Source of the DNA: Streptomyces sp. CB02400
GTDB taxonomy: Bacteria > Actinomycetota > Actinomycetes > Streptomycetales > Streptomycetaceae
Direction: 5' to 3'
Assembly: GCF_001905725.1 (NCBI RefSeq)
Contig: NZ_LIWB01000002.1
Location: 1 to 64,000, forward strand
Length of the DNA stretch: 64,000 nucleotides
Of this stretch, positions 19,822 to 29,451 are shown piece after piece. A program made the translations under genes and the position numbers. Every line of letters starts with the position of its first letter. The stretch's first letter is position 1. The notes beneath the pieces were generated by a model. That model had not been told where the DNA came from. It was given only the letters and a program-made list of their open reading frames with translations, and ran no database searches.

Positions 19822-20544
19822 TCAGCGGGTGTCCGCTCGGTGCGCCCGCGGGCCGCCCAGCTCCACGGCGGTGCAGCGCCAGCGCAGGTCCCGGCCCTGT
19901 TCCAGCCGGAAGGCCATGGCGCGCAGCCTGTCCCCGGCCCCGATCCGGGCGAACGCCTCGATGGCGCCCTCGCGGGGCTCGAACCAGCCGATGTCGCGTA
20001 CGACGGGACGGACGCCCCGGGTACGCAGTGGCCCGCGCTCGGCCAGCCGGATCAGCTCGTCGTAGGCCTGCCCGGCGGTGTGGCGCAGCATCGCGTGCAC
20101 GGGGCGCTGCCCGCTGAGAACGGCGAGCAGCAGCTCGGCGAAGCGGTCGGTGGGCCCCGGCTGGGGGACGACGGGACGGAGGGGAGCCCGGTCGGTGACG
20201 CGCGGGCGGGCACCGGCCGACTCCCGGGTGCCCCGTGCAGCCGGCACCGGCGAAACGGCCCGCCGGCCCGCGCGGCCCGGCGGACGGTTGTCGGCGGGCC
20301 GGGTCGGAAGAGCCGCGGCGGCCGGCCGGCGCCCGCCGGGAGAGGGGGCGGAGACGGCCCTGCCGGTGGGGATACGGGGTGGTGCGGTACCCGTGGGGGA
20401 CGGGGTCTCGTCGGGGGAAAGGGCGGGTGCGGGCCGGCCCGCGGGAGTGCGGGGTGGTGTGGTGGCCGCGGGGCGGCGGGGGTCTCGGCGGGTGGGGGGA
20501 CGGTGGGCGGGGCGGTGTTGGGCTCTGGTCATGACCTTGTGCAT
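19822..20544 (-). CDS. Rv3235-like protein (DUF6459)
   Basis: A 240-residue protein. The first ~125 residues are Pro/Arg/Ala-rich and disordered. The C-terminal ~100 residues form the conserved part: FAELLLAVLSGQRPVHAML, AYDELIRLAERG, GWFEPREGAIEAFARIGAG and the end MAFRLEQGRDLRWRCTAVEL. The fold resembles a small alpha+beta domain conserved next to secA in actinobacteria. Its role is unknown; the constant proximity suggests a link with secretion or the envelope. Starts at 20544 and 20532 are both possible. Confidence 0.82.
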   Translation of the reverse strand: MHKVMTRAQHRPAHRPPTRRDPRRPAATTPPRTPAGRPAPALSPDETPSPTGTAPPRIPTGRAVSAPSPGGRRPAAAALPTRPADNRPPGRAGRRAVSPVPAARGTRESAGARPRVTDRAPLRPVVPQPGPTDRFAELLLAVLSGQRPVHAMLRHTAGQAYDELIRLAERGPLRTRGVRPVVRDIGWFEPREGAIEAFARIGAGDRLRAMAFRLEQGRDLRWRCTAVELGGPRAHRADTR

Positions 20545-20852
20545 GGGGGACCCCGTTCGATGGACCCGGGGCGGCCGGGGGTGGCGTACCGGGCGGTAAC
20601 TTCGTGGTTGGGGATCTTGTACGGGGGTGGGCGGTGCGGTGGCAAGGAGGCGGAGGGCGGGCCGGAAAGGCAGGGGAATTCACCTATCAGGGTGGTTCAG
20701 GGGGTCCTCGGCCCCATGCTCACGCGGGCGTACCGGGTGAATTCCCGGACGTGAGTGGACGCGGCCGAGGGTGTGGGCGGGGACTCGATGGGGGACGCCC
20801 GCACGTATCCTGAAGGCCCTTTGGAGCTCCGATCACACGAAAGCGGCCGACC
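20545..20852. repeat. 308-bp divergent intergenic region with 11-bp inverted repeat
   Basis: No gene is seen. GGGAATTCACC at 20674-20684 is matched by its exact complement at 20736-20746, separated by 51 bp. Both arms lie between the divergently transcribed Rv3235-like and DUF6912 genes, so they could be two halves of a regulator site or a long stem. There is no other clear signal. Confidence 0.5.
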
Positions 20853-21359
20853 ATGCGCGTCTACGTCCCCCTGACCCTCCCCGGGCTCGCCGAGGCGTAC
20901 CGGACGGGTGCGCTGGGCGACGGGCCGTTCCTCGCGTACGCCGTGACGCCCGCGCTGCGCGAGTGGTACCTCTCCGACGACATCGAGGAGCTGGAGTACG
21001 CCGCGCTCAGCCGCGCCGCGCTGGCCTCCCTGCGGCTGCTGGCGGCGGACGCCGGTGCGCCGCGCCGCCGGGTCGTGGTCGCCGTGGACGTGTCCGACGG
21101 CGCAGCCTCGACCGACCCCGGCCGGGGTCTCGATCCGGCCGCCCTCGGTGAGGTGCGGGTCGCCGGCGCCGTACGGCTGGCCAAGGCGGCGGCGGTGCAC
21201 GTGGACGCGGCGGACGCGGAGGCGGACGTGACGGCCGCCGCCGACGCGCTGCCCGCGGCGGACGGCGGGGACGACGACGCGCAGTACACGGTGGACGGCG
21301 CGGAGGACCACGAACTGCTCTGGTACGCCACCCAGGAGATCCCCAACCTGGTGGGCTGA
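20853..21359 (+). CDS. DUF6912 family protein
   Basis: A 168-residue protein starting MRVYVPLTLPGLAEAYRTG, the opening typical of DUF6912 proteins. It has a central alpha/beta portion (RRVVVAVDVSDG, LGEVRVAGAVRLAKAAAVHV) and ends in an acidic stretch plus the conserved HELLWYATQEIPNLVG. No catalytic motif is recognised. It is restricted to actinobacteria as far as I know. The HAD gene follows after 46 bp, so they probably form a transcriptional unit. Confidence 0.8.
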   Translation: MRVYVPLTLPGLAEAYRTGALGDGPFLAYAVTPALREWYLSDDIEELEYAALSRAALASLRLLAADAGAPRRRVVVAVDVSDGAASTDPGRGLDPAALGEVRVAGAVRLAKAAAVHVDAADAEADVTAAADALPAADGGDDDAQYTVDGAEDHELLWYATQEIPNLVG

Positions 21360-21405
21360 CCTGCGGGTCTCCTCATTGTCAGTGGGGGCGGGTACGTTTT
21401 CGGGC

Positions 21406-22074
21406 ATGGGGATGCACACGGACGCGCACATCGTGTGGGACTGGAACGGCACGCTGTTCCACGACGTCGACGCGGTCATCGGGGCGACGAACGCGGCCTT
21501 CGCCGAGCTGGGCCTGGAGCCGCTCACACTGGAGCGGTACCGGGAGCTGTACTGCGTGCCGGTGCCCAAGTTCTACGAGCGGCTGATGGGGCGGCTGCCC
21601 AGCGCGGCCGAGTGGGAGCTGATGGACTCCACCTTCCACCGCCACTACACGGAGCACCACGTGCGGTGCGGGCTCGCCGAGGGCGCGGTGGAGCTGCTGA
21701 CGGGGTGGGCGTCGGCCGGCCGCAGCCAGTCCATCCTCAGCCTGTACGGGCACGAGGACCTGGTCCCGCTGGTGCGGGGCTTCGGGATCGAGGCGCACTT
21801 CATACGGGTCGACGGGCGGACCGGACCCTCCGGGGGCGGCAAGGCGGAGCACATGGTGCGCCACCTCCGCGCGCTGACCGGGGTCGACCCGGCGCGCACG
21901 GTGGTGATCGGCGACGCGGCCGACGACGCGGTGGCTGCGCGGCACGTGGGGGCGCGGGCGGTGCTGTACACCGGGGGGTCGCATGGGCGGGCCAGTCTGG
22001 AGGCGGTGGGGGTGCCGGTGGTGGACACCCTGCGCGAAGCCGTCGCGGAGGCGGAGCGTCTGGCGGCGGCCTGA
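21406..22074 (+). CDS. HAD superfamily hydrolase with DWN motif
   Basis: A 222-residue haloacid-dehalogenase-like protein with a C1-type cap. Motif I is IVWDWNGTLFHD, with nucleophile Asp12; the residue two positions on, normally Asp in phosphatases, is Asn14. Motif IV reads VVIGDAADDAVAARHVG. The Asn change would remove the usual general acid, so phosphatase activity should not be assumed. Starts at ATG 21406 and 21412 are both plausible, each with a weak ribosome-binding site. Confidence 0.88.
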   Translation: MGMHTDAHIVWDWNGTLFHDVDAVIGATNAAFAELGLEPLTLERYRELYCVPVPKFYERLMGRLPSAAEWELMDSTFHRHYTEHHVRCGLAEGAVELLTGWASAGRSQSILSLYGHEDLVPLVRGFGIEAHFIRVDGRTGPSGGGKAEHMVRHLRALTGVDPARTVVIGDAADDAVAARHVGARAVLYTGGSHGRASLEAVGVPVVDTLREAVAEAERLAAA

Positions 22075-22110
22075 CAGGACCCTGGGCTCCTTGCACCGGG
22101 CCCTGGCGTG

Positions 22111-22252
22111 GGGCTGGGCGGGGGTGTTGCGCAGCCCGGCGTCGAAGGGTGCCGCTGCGCCCACCCGTGCCGCCCCAGCGGCGCGACTGCCCGCAGCTAC
22201 GGCGGCGCGGCTGCCCGCGGCTACGGCGGCGCGGCTGCCTGTAGCTGTGTGG
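22111..22252 (+). repeat. Dispersed intergenic repeat A, copy 1 (with 24-bp tandem units)
   Basis: About 140 bp that closely matches the reverse complement of 54717-54835. Shared blocks include GGGCTGGGCGGGGGTGTT and CCCACCCGTGCCGCCCCAGC. The right half holds three imperfect 24-bp tandem units (22181-22204, 22205-22228, 22229-22252) of the GCGCGGCTGCCCGCGGCTAC type. It lies downstream of the HAD gene. Similar sequences are abundant between Streptomyces genes; the function is unknown. Confidence 0.75.
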
Positions 22253-22700
22253 GCCCGGCGAGGGCAAAGTGCACTGTGCAGAACGTCAAAGTTCACGGCC
22301 TGGTTTTGTACACATACGGCTCATGACGGGGGGCCTGTAAGGAGAGATAGCCTTGGTGGCGTGATCAGCGCGATAGCTCGCGGGGACCTCGGTGTCCCTG
22401 CTGTGCGCCCGGAGAACACGGACGACATCCGTGACCGGGTGACGGTCGCTGGTCTTCGCGGGCGGCACGGGGCCAAGAGGGCACCCGGGACGCGGCGCAC
22501 CTCCCGGGGAAAGGCGTCGCAGAGAGCGACGTCACACCCGTCGGACGCGTCGAATTCGGCCGAGAAGCCCCCGCTCCTCTCACCTCACGGCATAGCGTCG
22601 GCACAGACCGGACACCCCGTGTCGTACCACCGCACCACGAGGTCGGAGACCGTACTTCCTTCTACGTCACGCAACGGCGCGCGACAGGAGCCAGAGGACC
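22253..22700 (+). other. Long leader region of the NAD-GDH gene
   Basis: About 450 bp with no convincing gene. It must hold the promoter of the dehydrogenase, but no clear -35/-10 pair was found. A five-codon ATG frame at 22323-22340 is followed at once by GGAGAGATAG; it could be a leader peptide but is more likely chance. An in-frame GTG at 22361 opens a frame that runs into the dehydrogenase start; its composition and lack of a spaced ribosome-binding site argue against a gene. Confidence 0.4.
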
Positions 22701-25700
22701 ATGCAGACCAAGCTGGACGAAGCCAAGGCCGAGCTGCTCGAGAGGGCGGCCCGGGTAGCTGAGAACAGCCCGGCCGGGGGGAAACTGCCGACTGGGACGA
22801 CGGACAAGGGCATGCCCGACCGGGACACCGTGCTCGAGTTCCTCCAGCGCTACTACCTGCACACCGCCCCGGAGGACCTGACCGACCGCGACCCGGTCGA
22901 CATCTTCGGAGCCGCCTACTCGCACTACCGGCTCGCCGAGAGCCGCCCCCAGGGCACGGCCAACGTCCGCGTCCACACCCCGACCGTCGAGGAGAACGGC
23001 TGGACCTGCAGCCACTCCGTCGTCGAGGTGGTCACCGACGACATGCCCTTCCTGGTCGACTCCGTCACCAACGAGCTGACCCGCCAGGGCCGCGGCATCC
23101 ACGTCGTCATCCACCCGCAGTTCGTGGTCCGCCGGGACGTCACCGGCAAGCTGATCGAGGTGCTCACCACCTCGCCCGGCGGCGACCTCCCGCACGACGC
23201 GCGCGACCTTCCGCACGACGCGCACGTCGAGTCCTGGATCCACGTGGAGATCGACCGGGAGACCGACCGCGGCGACCTCAAGCAGATCACCGCCGATCTG
23301 CTGCGCGTGCTGTCCGACGTCCGTGAGGCCGTCGAGGACTGGGGCAAGATGCGCCAGGCCGCGACCGCGCTGGCCGAGGCGCTGCCCGGCGAGCCCGTCC
23401 CCGCCGACCTGCCCGCGCCGCAGGTCGAGGAGGCCCGCGAGCTGCTGCGCTGGCTCGCCGACGACCACTTCACCTTCCTCGGCTACCGCGAGTACCAGCT
23501 GCGCGAGGACGACTCGCTGGCCGCCGTCCCCGGCACCGGCCTCGGCATCCTGCGCTCCGACCCGCACCACGCCGCCGACGAGAGCCACCCGGTCAGCCCG
23601 TCCTTCGAGCGGCTGCCCGCCGACGCCCGCGCCAAGGCCCGCGAGCACAAGCTGCTGGTGCTGACCAAGGCCAACAGCCGGGCCACCGTGCACCGGCCGT
23701 CGTACCTGGACTACATCGGCGTCAAGAAGTTCGACGCGGACGGCAACGTCGTCGGTGAGCGGCGCTTCCTCGGACTGTTCTCGTCCGCCGCCTACACCGA
23801 GTCCGTGCGCCGGGTGCCGGTGATCCGCCGCAAGGTCGAGGAGGTCCTGGAGCGCGCCGGCTTCTCGCCGCACAGCCACGACGGGCGCGACCTGCTCCAG
23901 ATCCTGGAGACCTACCCGCGCGACGAGCTGTTCCAGACCCCGGCCGCCGAGCTCCAGTCCATCGTGACGTCGGTGCTCTACCTCCAGGAGCGCCGCCGGC
24001 TCCGGCTCTACCTGCGCCAGGACGAGTACGGGCGCTACTACTCCGCCCTCGTCTACCTGCCGCGCGACCGCTACACCACCGGCGTCCGGCTGCGGATCAT
24101 CGACATCCTCAAGGAGGAGCTCGGCGGCATCAGCGTCGACTTCACCGCCTGGAACACCGAATCGGTCCTCTCCCGGCTGCACTTCGTGGTCCGCGTCCCG
24201 CAGGGAACCGAGCTGCCCGAGCTGTCCGACGCCGACAAGGAGCGCATCGAGGCCCGGCTCGTCGAGGCCGCCCGCTCCTGGGCCGACGGCTTCGCCGAGG
24301 CGCTGAACGCCGAGTTCGGCGAGGAGCGCGCCGCCGAGCTGCTGCGCCGCTACTCCGGCGCCTTCGCCGAGGGCTACAAGGCCGACCACTCCCCGCGCAG
24401 CGCCGTCGCCGACCTGGTGCGCCTGGAGGAGCTCGGCGAGGAGCGCGACTTCGCGCTCAGCCTGTACGAACCGGTGGGCGCGGGCGCCGAGGAACGCCGC
24501 TTCAAGATCTACCGCAAGGGCGAGGCCGTCTCCCTGTCCGCGGTGCTGCCGGTGCTCCAGCGGCTCGGCGTCGAGGTCGTCGACGAGCGGCCGTACGAGC
24601 TGCGCTGCGCCGACCGCAGCGTGTCCTGGATCTACGACTTCGGCCTGCGCATGCCCACGCGCGGTGGCGCCGACCACCTCGGCGACGACGCCCGTGAGCG
24701 GTTCCAGGACGCCTTCGCGGCGACCTGGACCGGCAAGGCGGAGAACGACGGCTTCAACGCCCTCGTGCTCAGCGCCGGACTGACCTGGCGGCAGGCCGTG
24801 GTGCTGCGGGCGTACGCCAAGTACCTGCGCCAGGCGGGCTCCACCTTCAGCCAGGACTACATGGAGGACACCCTCCGTCACAACGTCCACACCACCCGGC
24901 TGCTCGTCTCCCTCTTCGAGGCGCGGATGTCGCCGGACCGGCAGCGCGCCGGGTACGAACTGGTGGACGCGCTCCTCGAGGAGGTCGACGCCGCCCTCGA
25001 CCAGGTCGCCTCGCTCGACGAGGACCGCATCCTGCGCTCCTTCCTCACGGTCATCAAGGCGACGCTGCGCACCAACTTCTTCCAGGAGACGAGCGGCGGC
25101 GTGCCGCACGACTACGTCTCCATGAAGTTCGACCCGACGGCCATCCCGGACCTCCCGGCGCCGCGCCCGGCGTTCGAGATCTGGGTGTACTCGCCGCGCG
25201 TCGAGGGCGTGCACCTGCGCTTCGGCAAGGTCGCGCGCGGCGGTCTGCGCTGGTCGGACCGCCGGGAGGACTTCCGTACGGAGATCCTCGGCCTGGTCAA
25301 GGCGCAGATGGTGAAGAACACCGTCATCGTGCCGGTGGGCGCCAAGGGCGGCTTCGTCGCCAAGCAGCTCCCCGACCCGGCCGTGGACCGCGACGCCTGG
25401 ATGGCCGAGGGCATCGCCAGCTACCGGACGTTCATCTCGGCGCTGCTCGACATCACCGACAACATGGTGGCCGGCGAGGTCGTGCACCCGGTGGACGTCG
25501 TCCGGCACGACGAGGACGACACGTACCTCGTCGTCGCCGCCGACAAGGGCACCGCGAAGTTCTCGGACATCGCCAACGAGGTCGCCGAGTCGTACAACTT
25601 CTGGCTCGGTGACGCCTTCGCCTCCGGCGGCTCCGCCGGGTACGACCACAAGGGCATGGGCATCACCGCCCGCGGCGCCTGGGAGTCCGTGAAGCGGCAC

Positions 25701-27647
25701 TTCCGGGAGCTGGGCGTGGACACCCAGACCCAGGACTTCACGGTCGTCGGCATCGGCGACATGTCCGGTGACGTGTTCGGCAACGGCATGCTGCTCAGCG
25801 AGCACATCCGCCTGGTCGCCGCCTTCGACCACCGGCACATCATCATCGACCCGAACCCCGACGCGGCCGTCTCCTACGCCGAGCGCCGCCGGCTGTTCGA
25901 GCTGCCGCGCAGCTCCTGGGCCGACTACAACACCGAGCTGCTGTCGGCCGGCGGCGGGATCTTCCCGCGCAGCGCCAAGTCCATCCCGGTCAACTCGCAG
26001 ATCCGCGAGGCCCTCGGCATCGAGCCGGGCGTCACCAAGATGACCCCGGCCGACCTGATGAAGGCGATCCTCAAGGCGCCGGTGGACCTGCTGTGGAACG
26101 GCGGCATCGGCACGTACGTCAAGGCCTCCACCGAGTCCAACGCCGACGTCGGCGACAAGGGCAACGACGCCATCCGCGTCGACGGCAAGGACCTGCGCGT
26201 CGAGGTCGTCGGGGAGGGCGGCAACCTGGGCTGCACCCAGCTCGGCCGGATCGAGTTCGCGCTGCACGGCGGCCGGATCAACACCGACGCGATCGACAAC
26301 AGCGCCGGCGTGGACACCTCCGACCACGAGGTGAACATCAAGATCCTGCTCACCGGTCTCGTCAAGGACGGCGACATGACCGTGAAGCAGCGCAACAAGC
26401 TGCTCGCCGGGATGACCGACGAGGTCGGCCGGCTGGTCCTGCGCAACAACTACGCGCAGAACACCGCCATCGCCAACGCGCTGGCGCAGTCGAAGGACAT
26501 GGTCCACGCCCAGCAGCGGTTCCTGAAGCACCTGGTGCGCGAGGGCCAGCTGGACCGGGCCCTGGAGTTCCTGCCCACCGACCGCCAGATCCGCGAGCGG
26601 CTCTCCTCCGGGCAGGGTCTGACCGGACCGGAGACGGCCGTGCTGCTGGCGTACACGAAGATCACGGTCGCCGAGGAGCTGCTGGCCACCTCGCTGCCCG
26701 ACGACCCGTATCTGAAGGTGCTGCTGCACGCCTACTTCCCGACGGAGCTGCGCGAGCAGTTCCTCGACCGGATCGACACCCACCCGCTGCGCCGCGAGAT
26801 CACCACGACGGTGCTGGTCAACGACACGGTCAACACGGGCGGTACGACGTATCTGCACCGGCTGCGCGAGGAGACCGGCGCGTCGCTGGAGGAGATCGTC
26901 CGGGCGCAGACCGCGGCCCGCGCGATCTTCCGCTCCTCGGTGGTGTGGGACGGGGTCGAGGCACTCGACAACACGGTCGACGCGGACGTCCAGACCCGCA
27001 TCCGGCTGCACTCGCGCCGCCTGGTGGAGCGCGGTACGCGGTGGCTGCTCAACAACCGGCCGCAGCCGCTGGAGCTCGAGGAGACGGTGTCGTTCTTCGC
27101 CGAGCGGGTCGAGCAGGTCTGGTCGCAGCTGCCGAAGCTGCTGCGCGGCGCGGACCTGGACTGGTACCAGCGGATCTACGACGAGCTGAGCGGCGCCGGT
27201 GTCCCGGACGAGCTGGCCACCCGGGTCGCCGGGTTCTCCTCCGCCTTCCCGACGCTGGACATCGTGTCGGTGGCCGACCGGACGGGCAAGGAGCCGCTGG
27301 ACGTCGCCGAGGTGTACTACGACCTCGGTGACCGGCTGCGCATCACCCAGCTGATGGACCGCATCATCGAGCTGCCGCGCGCCGACCGCTGGCAGTCCAT
27401 GGCCCGCGCGGCGATCCGCGAGGACCTGTACGCGGCGCACGCGGCGGTGGCCGCGGACGTGCTGGCGGAGGGCAACGGCTCCTCGACGCCGCAGCAACGC
27501 TTCACGCAGTGGGAGCAGAAGAACGCGGCGCTGCTGGGCCGGGCCCGTACCACGCTGGAGGAGATCCACGGCTCCGACGCGTTCGATCTCGCCAACCTGT
27601 CGGTGGCGATGCGGACGATGCGGACGCTGCTGCGGTCGCACTCGTAG
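22701..27647 (+). CDS. gdhB: NAD-specific glutamate dehydrogenase, large type
   Basis: A 1648-residue enzyme of the ~180-kDa NAD-dependent glutamate dehydrogenase class, first recognised in Streptomyces clavuligerus. It oxidatively deaminates glutamate to 2-oxoglutarate and ammonia. The N-terminal half carries ACT-like regulatory regions. The catalytic core lies at about residues 800-1200, with RFGKVARGGLRWSDRREDFR, VGAKGGFVAKQLPD and the NAD-fold GIGDMSGDVFGNGMLLS. The ATG at 22701 is preceded by CCAGAGGACC. It is a single-gene unit with a long leader and a strong terminator. Confidence 0.95.
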   Translation: MQTKLDEAKAELLERAARVAENSPAGGKLPTGTTDKGMPDRDTVLEFLQRYYLHTAPEDLTDRDPVDIFGAAYSHYRLAESRPQGTANVRVHTPTVEENGWTCSHSVVEVVTDDMPFLVDSVTNELTRQGRGIHVVIHPQFVVRRDVTGKLIEVLTTSPGGDLPHDARDLPHDAHVESWIHVEIDRETDRGDLKQITADLLRVLSDVREAVEDWGKMRQAATALAEALPGEPVPADLPAPQVEEARELLRWLADDHFTFLGYREYQLREDDSLAAVPGTGLGILRSDPHHAADESHPVSPSFERLPADARAKAREHKLLVLTKANSRATVHRPSYLDYIGVKKFDADGNVVGERRFLGLFSSAAYTESVRRVPVIRRKVEEVLERAGFSPHSHDGRDLLQILETYPRDELFQTPAAELQSIVTSVLYLQERRRLRLYLRQDEYGRYYSALVYLPRDRYTTGVRLRIIDILKEELGGISVDFTAWNTESVLSRLHFVVRVPQGTELPELSDADKERIEARLVEAARSWADGFAEALNAEFGEERAAELLRRYSGAFAEGYKADHSPRSAVADLVRLEELGEERDFALSLYEPVGAGAEERRFKIYRKGEAVSLSAVLPVLQRLGVEVVDERPYELRCADRSVSWIYDFGLRMPTRGGADHLGDDARERFQDAFAATWTGKAENDGFNALVLSAGLTWRQAVVLRAYAKYLRQAGSTFSQDYMEDTLRHNVHTTRLLVSLFEARMSPDRQRAGYELVDALLEEVDAALDQVASLDEDRILRSFLTVIKATLRTNFFQETSGGVPHDYVSMKFDPTAIPDLPAPRPAFEIWVYSPRVEGVHLRFGKVARGGLRWSDRREDFRTEILGLVKAQMVKNTVIVPVGAKGGFVAKQLPDPAVDRDAWMAEGIASYRTFISALLDITDNMVAGEVVHPVDVVRHDEDDTYLVVAADKGTAKFSDIANEVAESYNFWLGDAFASGGSAGYDHKGMGITARGAWESVKRHFRELGVDTQTQDFTVVGIGDMSGDVFGNGMLLSEHIRLVAAFDHRHIIIDPNPDAAVSYAERRRLFELPRSSWADYNTELLSAGGGIFPRSAKSIPVNSQIREALGIEPGVTKMTPADLMKAILKAPVDLLWNGGIGTYVKASTESNADVGDKGNDAIRVDGKDLRVEVVGEGGNLGCTQLGRIEFALHGGRINTDAIDNSAGVDTSDHEVNIKILLTGLVKDGDMTVKQRNKLLAGMTDEVGRLVLRNNYAQNTAIANALAQSKDMVHAQQRFLKHLVREGQLDRALEFLPTDRQIRERLSSGQGLTGPETAVLLAYTKITVAEELLATSLPDDPYLKVLLHAYFPTELREQFLDRIDTHPLRREITTTVLVNDTVNTGGTTYLHRLREETGASLEEIVRAQTAARAIFRSSVVWDGVEALDNTVDADVQTRIRLHSRRLVERGTRWLLNNRPQPLELEETVSFFAERVEQVWSQLPKLLRGADLDWYQRIYDELSGAGVPDELATRVAGFSSAFPTLDIVSVADRTGKEPLDVAEVYYDLGDRLRITQLMDRIIELPRADRWQSMARAAIREDLYAAHAAVAADVLAEGNGSSTPQQRFTQWEQKNAALLGRARTTLEEIHGSDAFDLANLSVAMRTMRTLLRSHS

Positions 27648-27657
27648 GCGCAGGTGA

Positions 27658-27699
27658 GCGAGGGCGCCCCGGGCCGTGTCGGGTCCGGGGCGCCCTCGC
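27658..27699 (+). terminator. Hairpin terminator of the NAD-GDH gene
   Basis: A perfect 15-bp inverted repeat (GCGAGGGCGCCCCGG and its complement) with a 12-nt loop, 10 bp after the stop codon. The downstream sequence is GT-rich, without a true T-run. Confidence 0.85.
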
Positions 27700-27772
27700 G
27701 TCGTTGTGGTGCCTTGGGTGGGCATTGGGCGGGATCCGGTGCGGGGTCACCGTTCCGGGCAATGGTTTATGT

Positions 27773-29308
27773 GTGACTGTCCGATTTTCATCATCCGCTC
27801 CGCCGGGGAGGGGCGGTGCGCGCCGTACCGCGGACCGGTCGGCGGTTGCCGGCCGGACCGTGGCCCTGGCTGTCGTCGGACTCGTTCTCGTCCTGATGGT
27901 CCTGATGGCCCTGGTGATCGTGCGGCTCCCGTGGGTCGGTGACCTGGGCATGCACGCGGCGACCGTGCAGCGGCTGCGGCACAGTCCGCTCGACCCCGGC
28001 AACCCGCTGGTCGACGCGGACACGCCGAGCCCGTACTACTCGCCGTGGATGCTGCTGCTCGGCACCGTCGCCCGAACACCGGGCCTGTCGGTGTTCGTGG
28101 TGCTGCGGCTGGCCGCCGTCGCCGGACTGGCGCTGCTGGTGACGGGCGTATGGCGGTACGTGCGGACGCTGAGCGCGCACCGGGCCGCGCCCGCGCTCGC
28201 CCTGCTGAGCCTGCTGCTGCTGTGGGGCACGACGCCGTTCCTGTGGAGCGGCTTCCTGGGGCTGCACTCACTCGCGCTGACGGTGTCGTATCCGAGCACG
28301 TTCGCGCTCGGGCTCACCTTTCACTTCTGGGCGTGGCTGGCGGGAGCGCTGCGCCGGGAGGCCGGGTGGCCGGTGTGGTCCGGGCTGGGGGTGCTGTGGG
28401 GGGTGATCCTGCTCTGCCATCAGTTCTCGGGGGTCGTGGCCACGGTGGGGGCCGTCGCCACGGTGCTCGCGGCGGGGCGGGGCGGGCGCGTGGTGTGGCC
28501 GCGGCTCGGCGCCGGGACGGTGGTGGGGGCGGTGGTGCTGTGGGTGTGGCCGTACTACGACTTCTTCGCGCTGTTCGGCGCGGCGGGGGGTGGGCTGGAC
28601 GCGGTGCACCGGGGGTTGTACGGGCATCCGGTCGCGCGGTACGGGCTGGTGCTGGTCGGGGTGGTCGCGCTGGTTCCGCGGTGGTGGCGGGACCGGTGGG
28701 ATCCGCTGGTTCTCTTCGCCGGGCTGGGGGTGGCGGTCGTGGGGGTGGGGTGGGTGAGCGGCCACTACTCGTGGGGGCGTGCGCTGCCGGCCGTGGTGAT
28801 CCCGGCGCAGCTCGCGGTGGCGCTGGAGGTGGTGGGGGCGGGGCGGCGGGGGGTGCGTGCCGGGTGGGCGGTTCTGCTGGCCGGGGGGCTGCTGGTCGGG
28901 GGGTGGGGGCAGGTGGGGGTGCTCGGGTATGTGGTTCCGCGCGGGGGGCTGCCGGCGGGGGTGGAGGAGAGGTACCGGGTGCCCTGGGCGGGGTATCAGT
29001 GGATCACGCCTTGGGTGCGGTACGGGGATGTGGTCATGGCGGAGGGGCGGGCGGCCCGGCAGGTGCCGGCGTACGGGCCCTACACGGTTGCTCCGGGGTA
29101 TCCCGACTTCTTCCTCTCGGATGAGGAGCGTCGGGTGGCGGTCACGGGGGTGTACTTCGAGGAGCGGACGCCGTCGTCCGTGCGGCGGGGGATCGAGCGG
29201 GAGTACGGGGTTCGGTGGGTGGTCGGCGGGGGTGGTGGCCTGGACGACGGTGGGCTGCGGGTGGTGGCTCGGGGGCCGGAGGGGCAGGTGCTTTATGCGG
29301 TGCCCTGA
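27773..29308 (+). CDS. Polytopic GT-C-like membrane protein
   Basis: A 511-residue membrane protein with about ten hydrophobic segments and a soluble C-terminal domain. A periplasm-facing motif SPYYSPWMLLLGTVAR follows the first helix, and YPSTFALGLTFHFWAW and GHYSWGRALP are shared with the protein at 40954-42507, so the two are paralogues. The overall plan is that of GT-C enzymes, which use lipid-linked sugars outside the membrane; no acceptor is known. The first loop GDLGMHAATVQRL lies where GT-C enzymes keep an acidic residue. The GTG at 27773 lacks a good ribosome-binding site, so the start is uncertain. Confidence 0.72.
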   Translation: MTVRFSSSAPPGRGGARRTADRSAVAGRTVALAVVGLVLVLMVLMALVIVRLPWVGDLGMHAATVQRLRHSPLDPGNPLVDADTPSPYYSPWMLLLGTVARTPGLSVFVVLRLAAVAGLALLVTGVWRYVRTLSAHRAAPALALLSLLLLWGTTPFLWSGFLGLHSLALTVSYPSTFALGLTFHFWAWLAGALRREAGWPVWSGLGVLWGVILLCHQFSGVVATVGAVATVLAAGRGGRVVWPRLGAGTVVGAVVLWVWPYYDFFALFGAAGGGLDAVHRGLYGHPVARYGLVLVGVVALVPRWWRDRWDPLVLFAGLGVAVVGVGWVSGHYSWGRALPAVVIPAQLAVALEVVGAGRRGVRAGWAVLLAGGLLVGGWGQVGVLGYVVPRGGLPAGVEERYRVPWAGYQWITPWVRYGDVVMAEGRAARQVPAYGPYTVAPGYPDFFLSDEERRVAVTGVYFEERTPSSVRRGIEREYGVRWVVGGGGGLDDGGLRVVARGPEGQVLYAVP

Positions 29309-29331
29309 GCTGTGGTGGTGGCGGTTCTGGT

Positions 29332-29434
29332 TTGTTTCGCCCCCGCCGCCCCTTCCCTCCCCCACTCTCGGCTTCGCTCGAGCGGGAGGTGCCCCCACCG
29401 TCCCCCGGGGGCTGCGCCCCCGGACCCCCTTCGG
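29332..29434 (+). repeat. Dispersed intergenic repeat B, copy 1, with nested insert
   Basis: It begins with TTGTTTCGCCCCCGCCGCCC, identical to the reverse complement of copy 2 near 61.93 kb. It contains the hairpin GGGGGC-TGC-GCCCCC at 29407-29421. Relative to copy 2, about 42 bp (29358-29399) are inserted; that insert is itself palindrome-rich. It lies between convergent genes and may act as a terminator for both. Confidence 0.75.
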
Positions 29435-29451
29435 CCTGAACGGCCTCGTCC

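Noticed and set aside
22181..22252. CRISPR-like or coding 24-bp repeats in repeat A
   Set aside because: Contiguous imperfect units without spacers, recurring at 54.7 kb within a known type of intergenic repeat.
22361..22762. Possible 133-codon gene starting at GTG 22361 and overlapping the NAD-GDH start
   Set aside because: It has no ribosome-binding site at proper spacing, no recognisable domain, and runs through the dehydrogenase ribosome-binding site.
22662..27725. 1687-codon minus-strand open frame opposite the NAD-GDH gene
   Set aside because: It mirrors the dehydrogenase coding frame and shows no domain; GC-rich third positions keep the antisense frame open.
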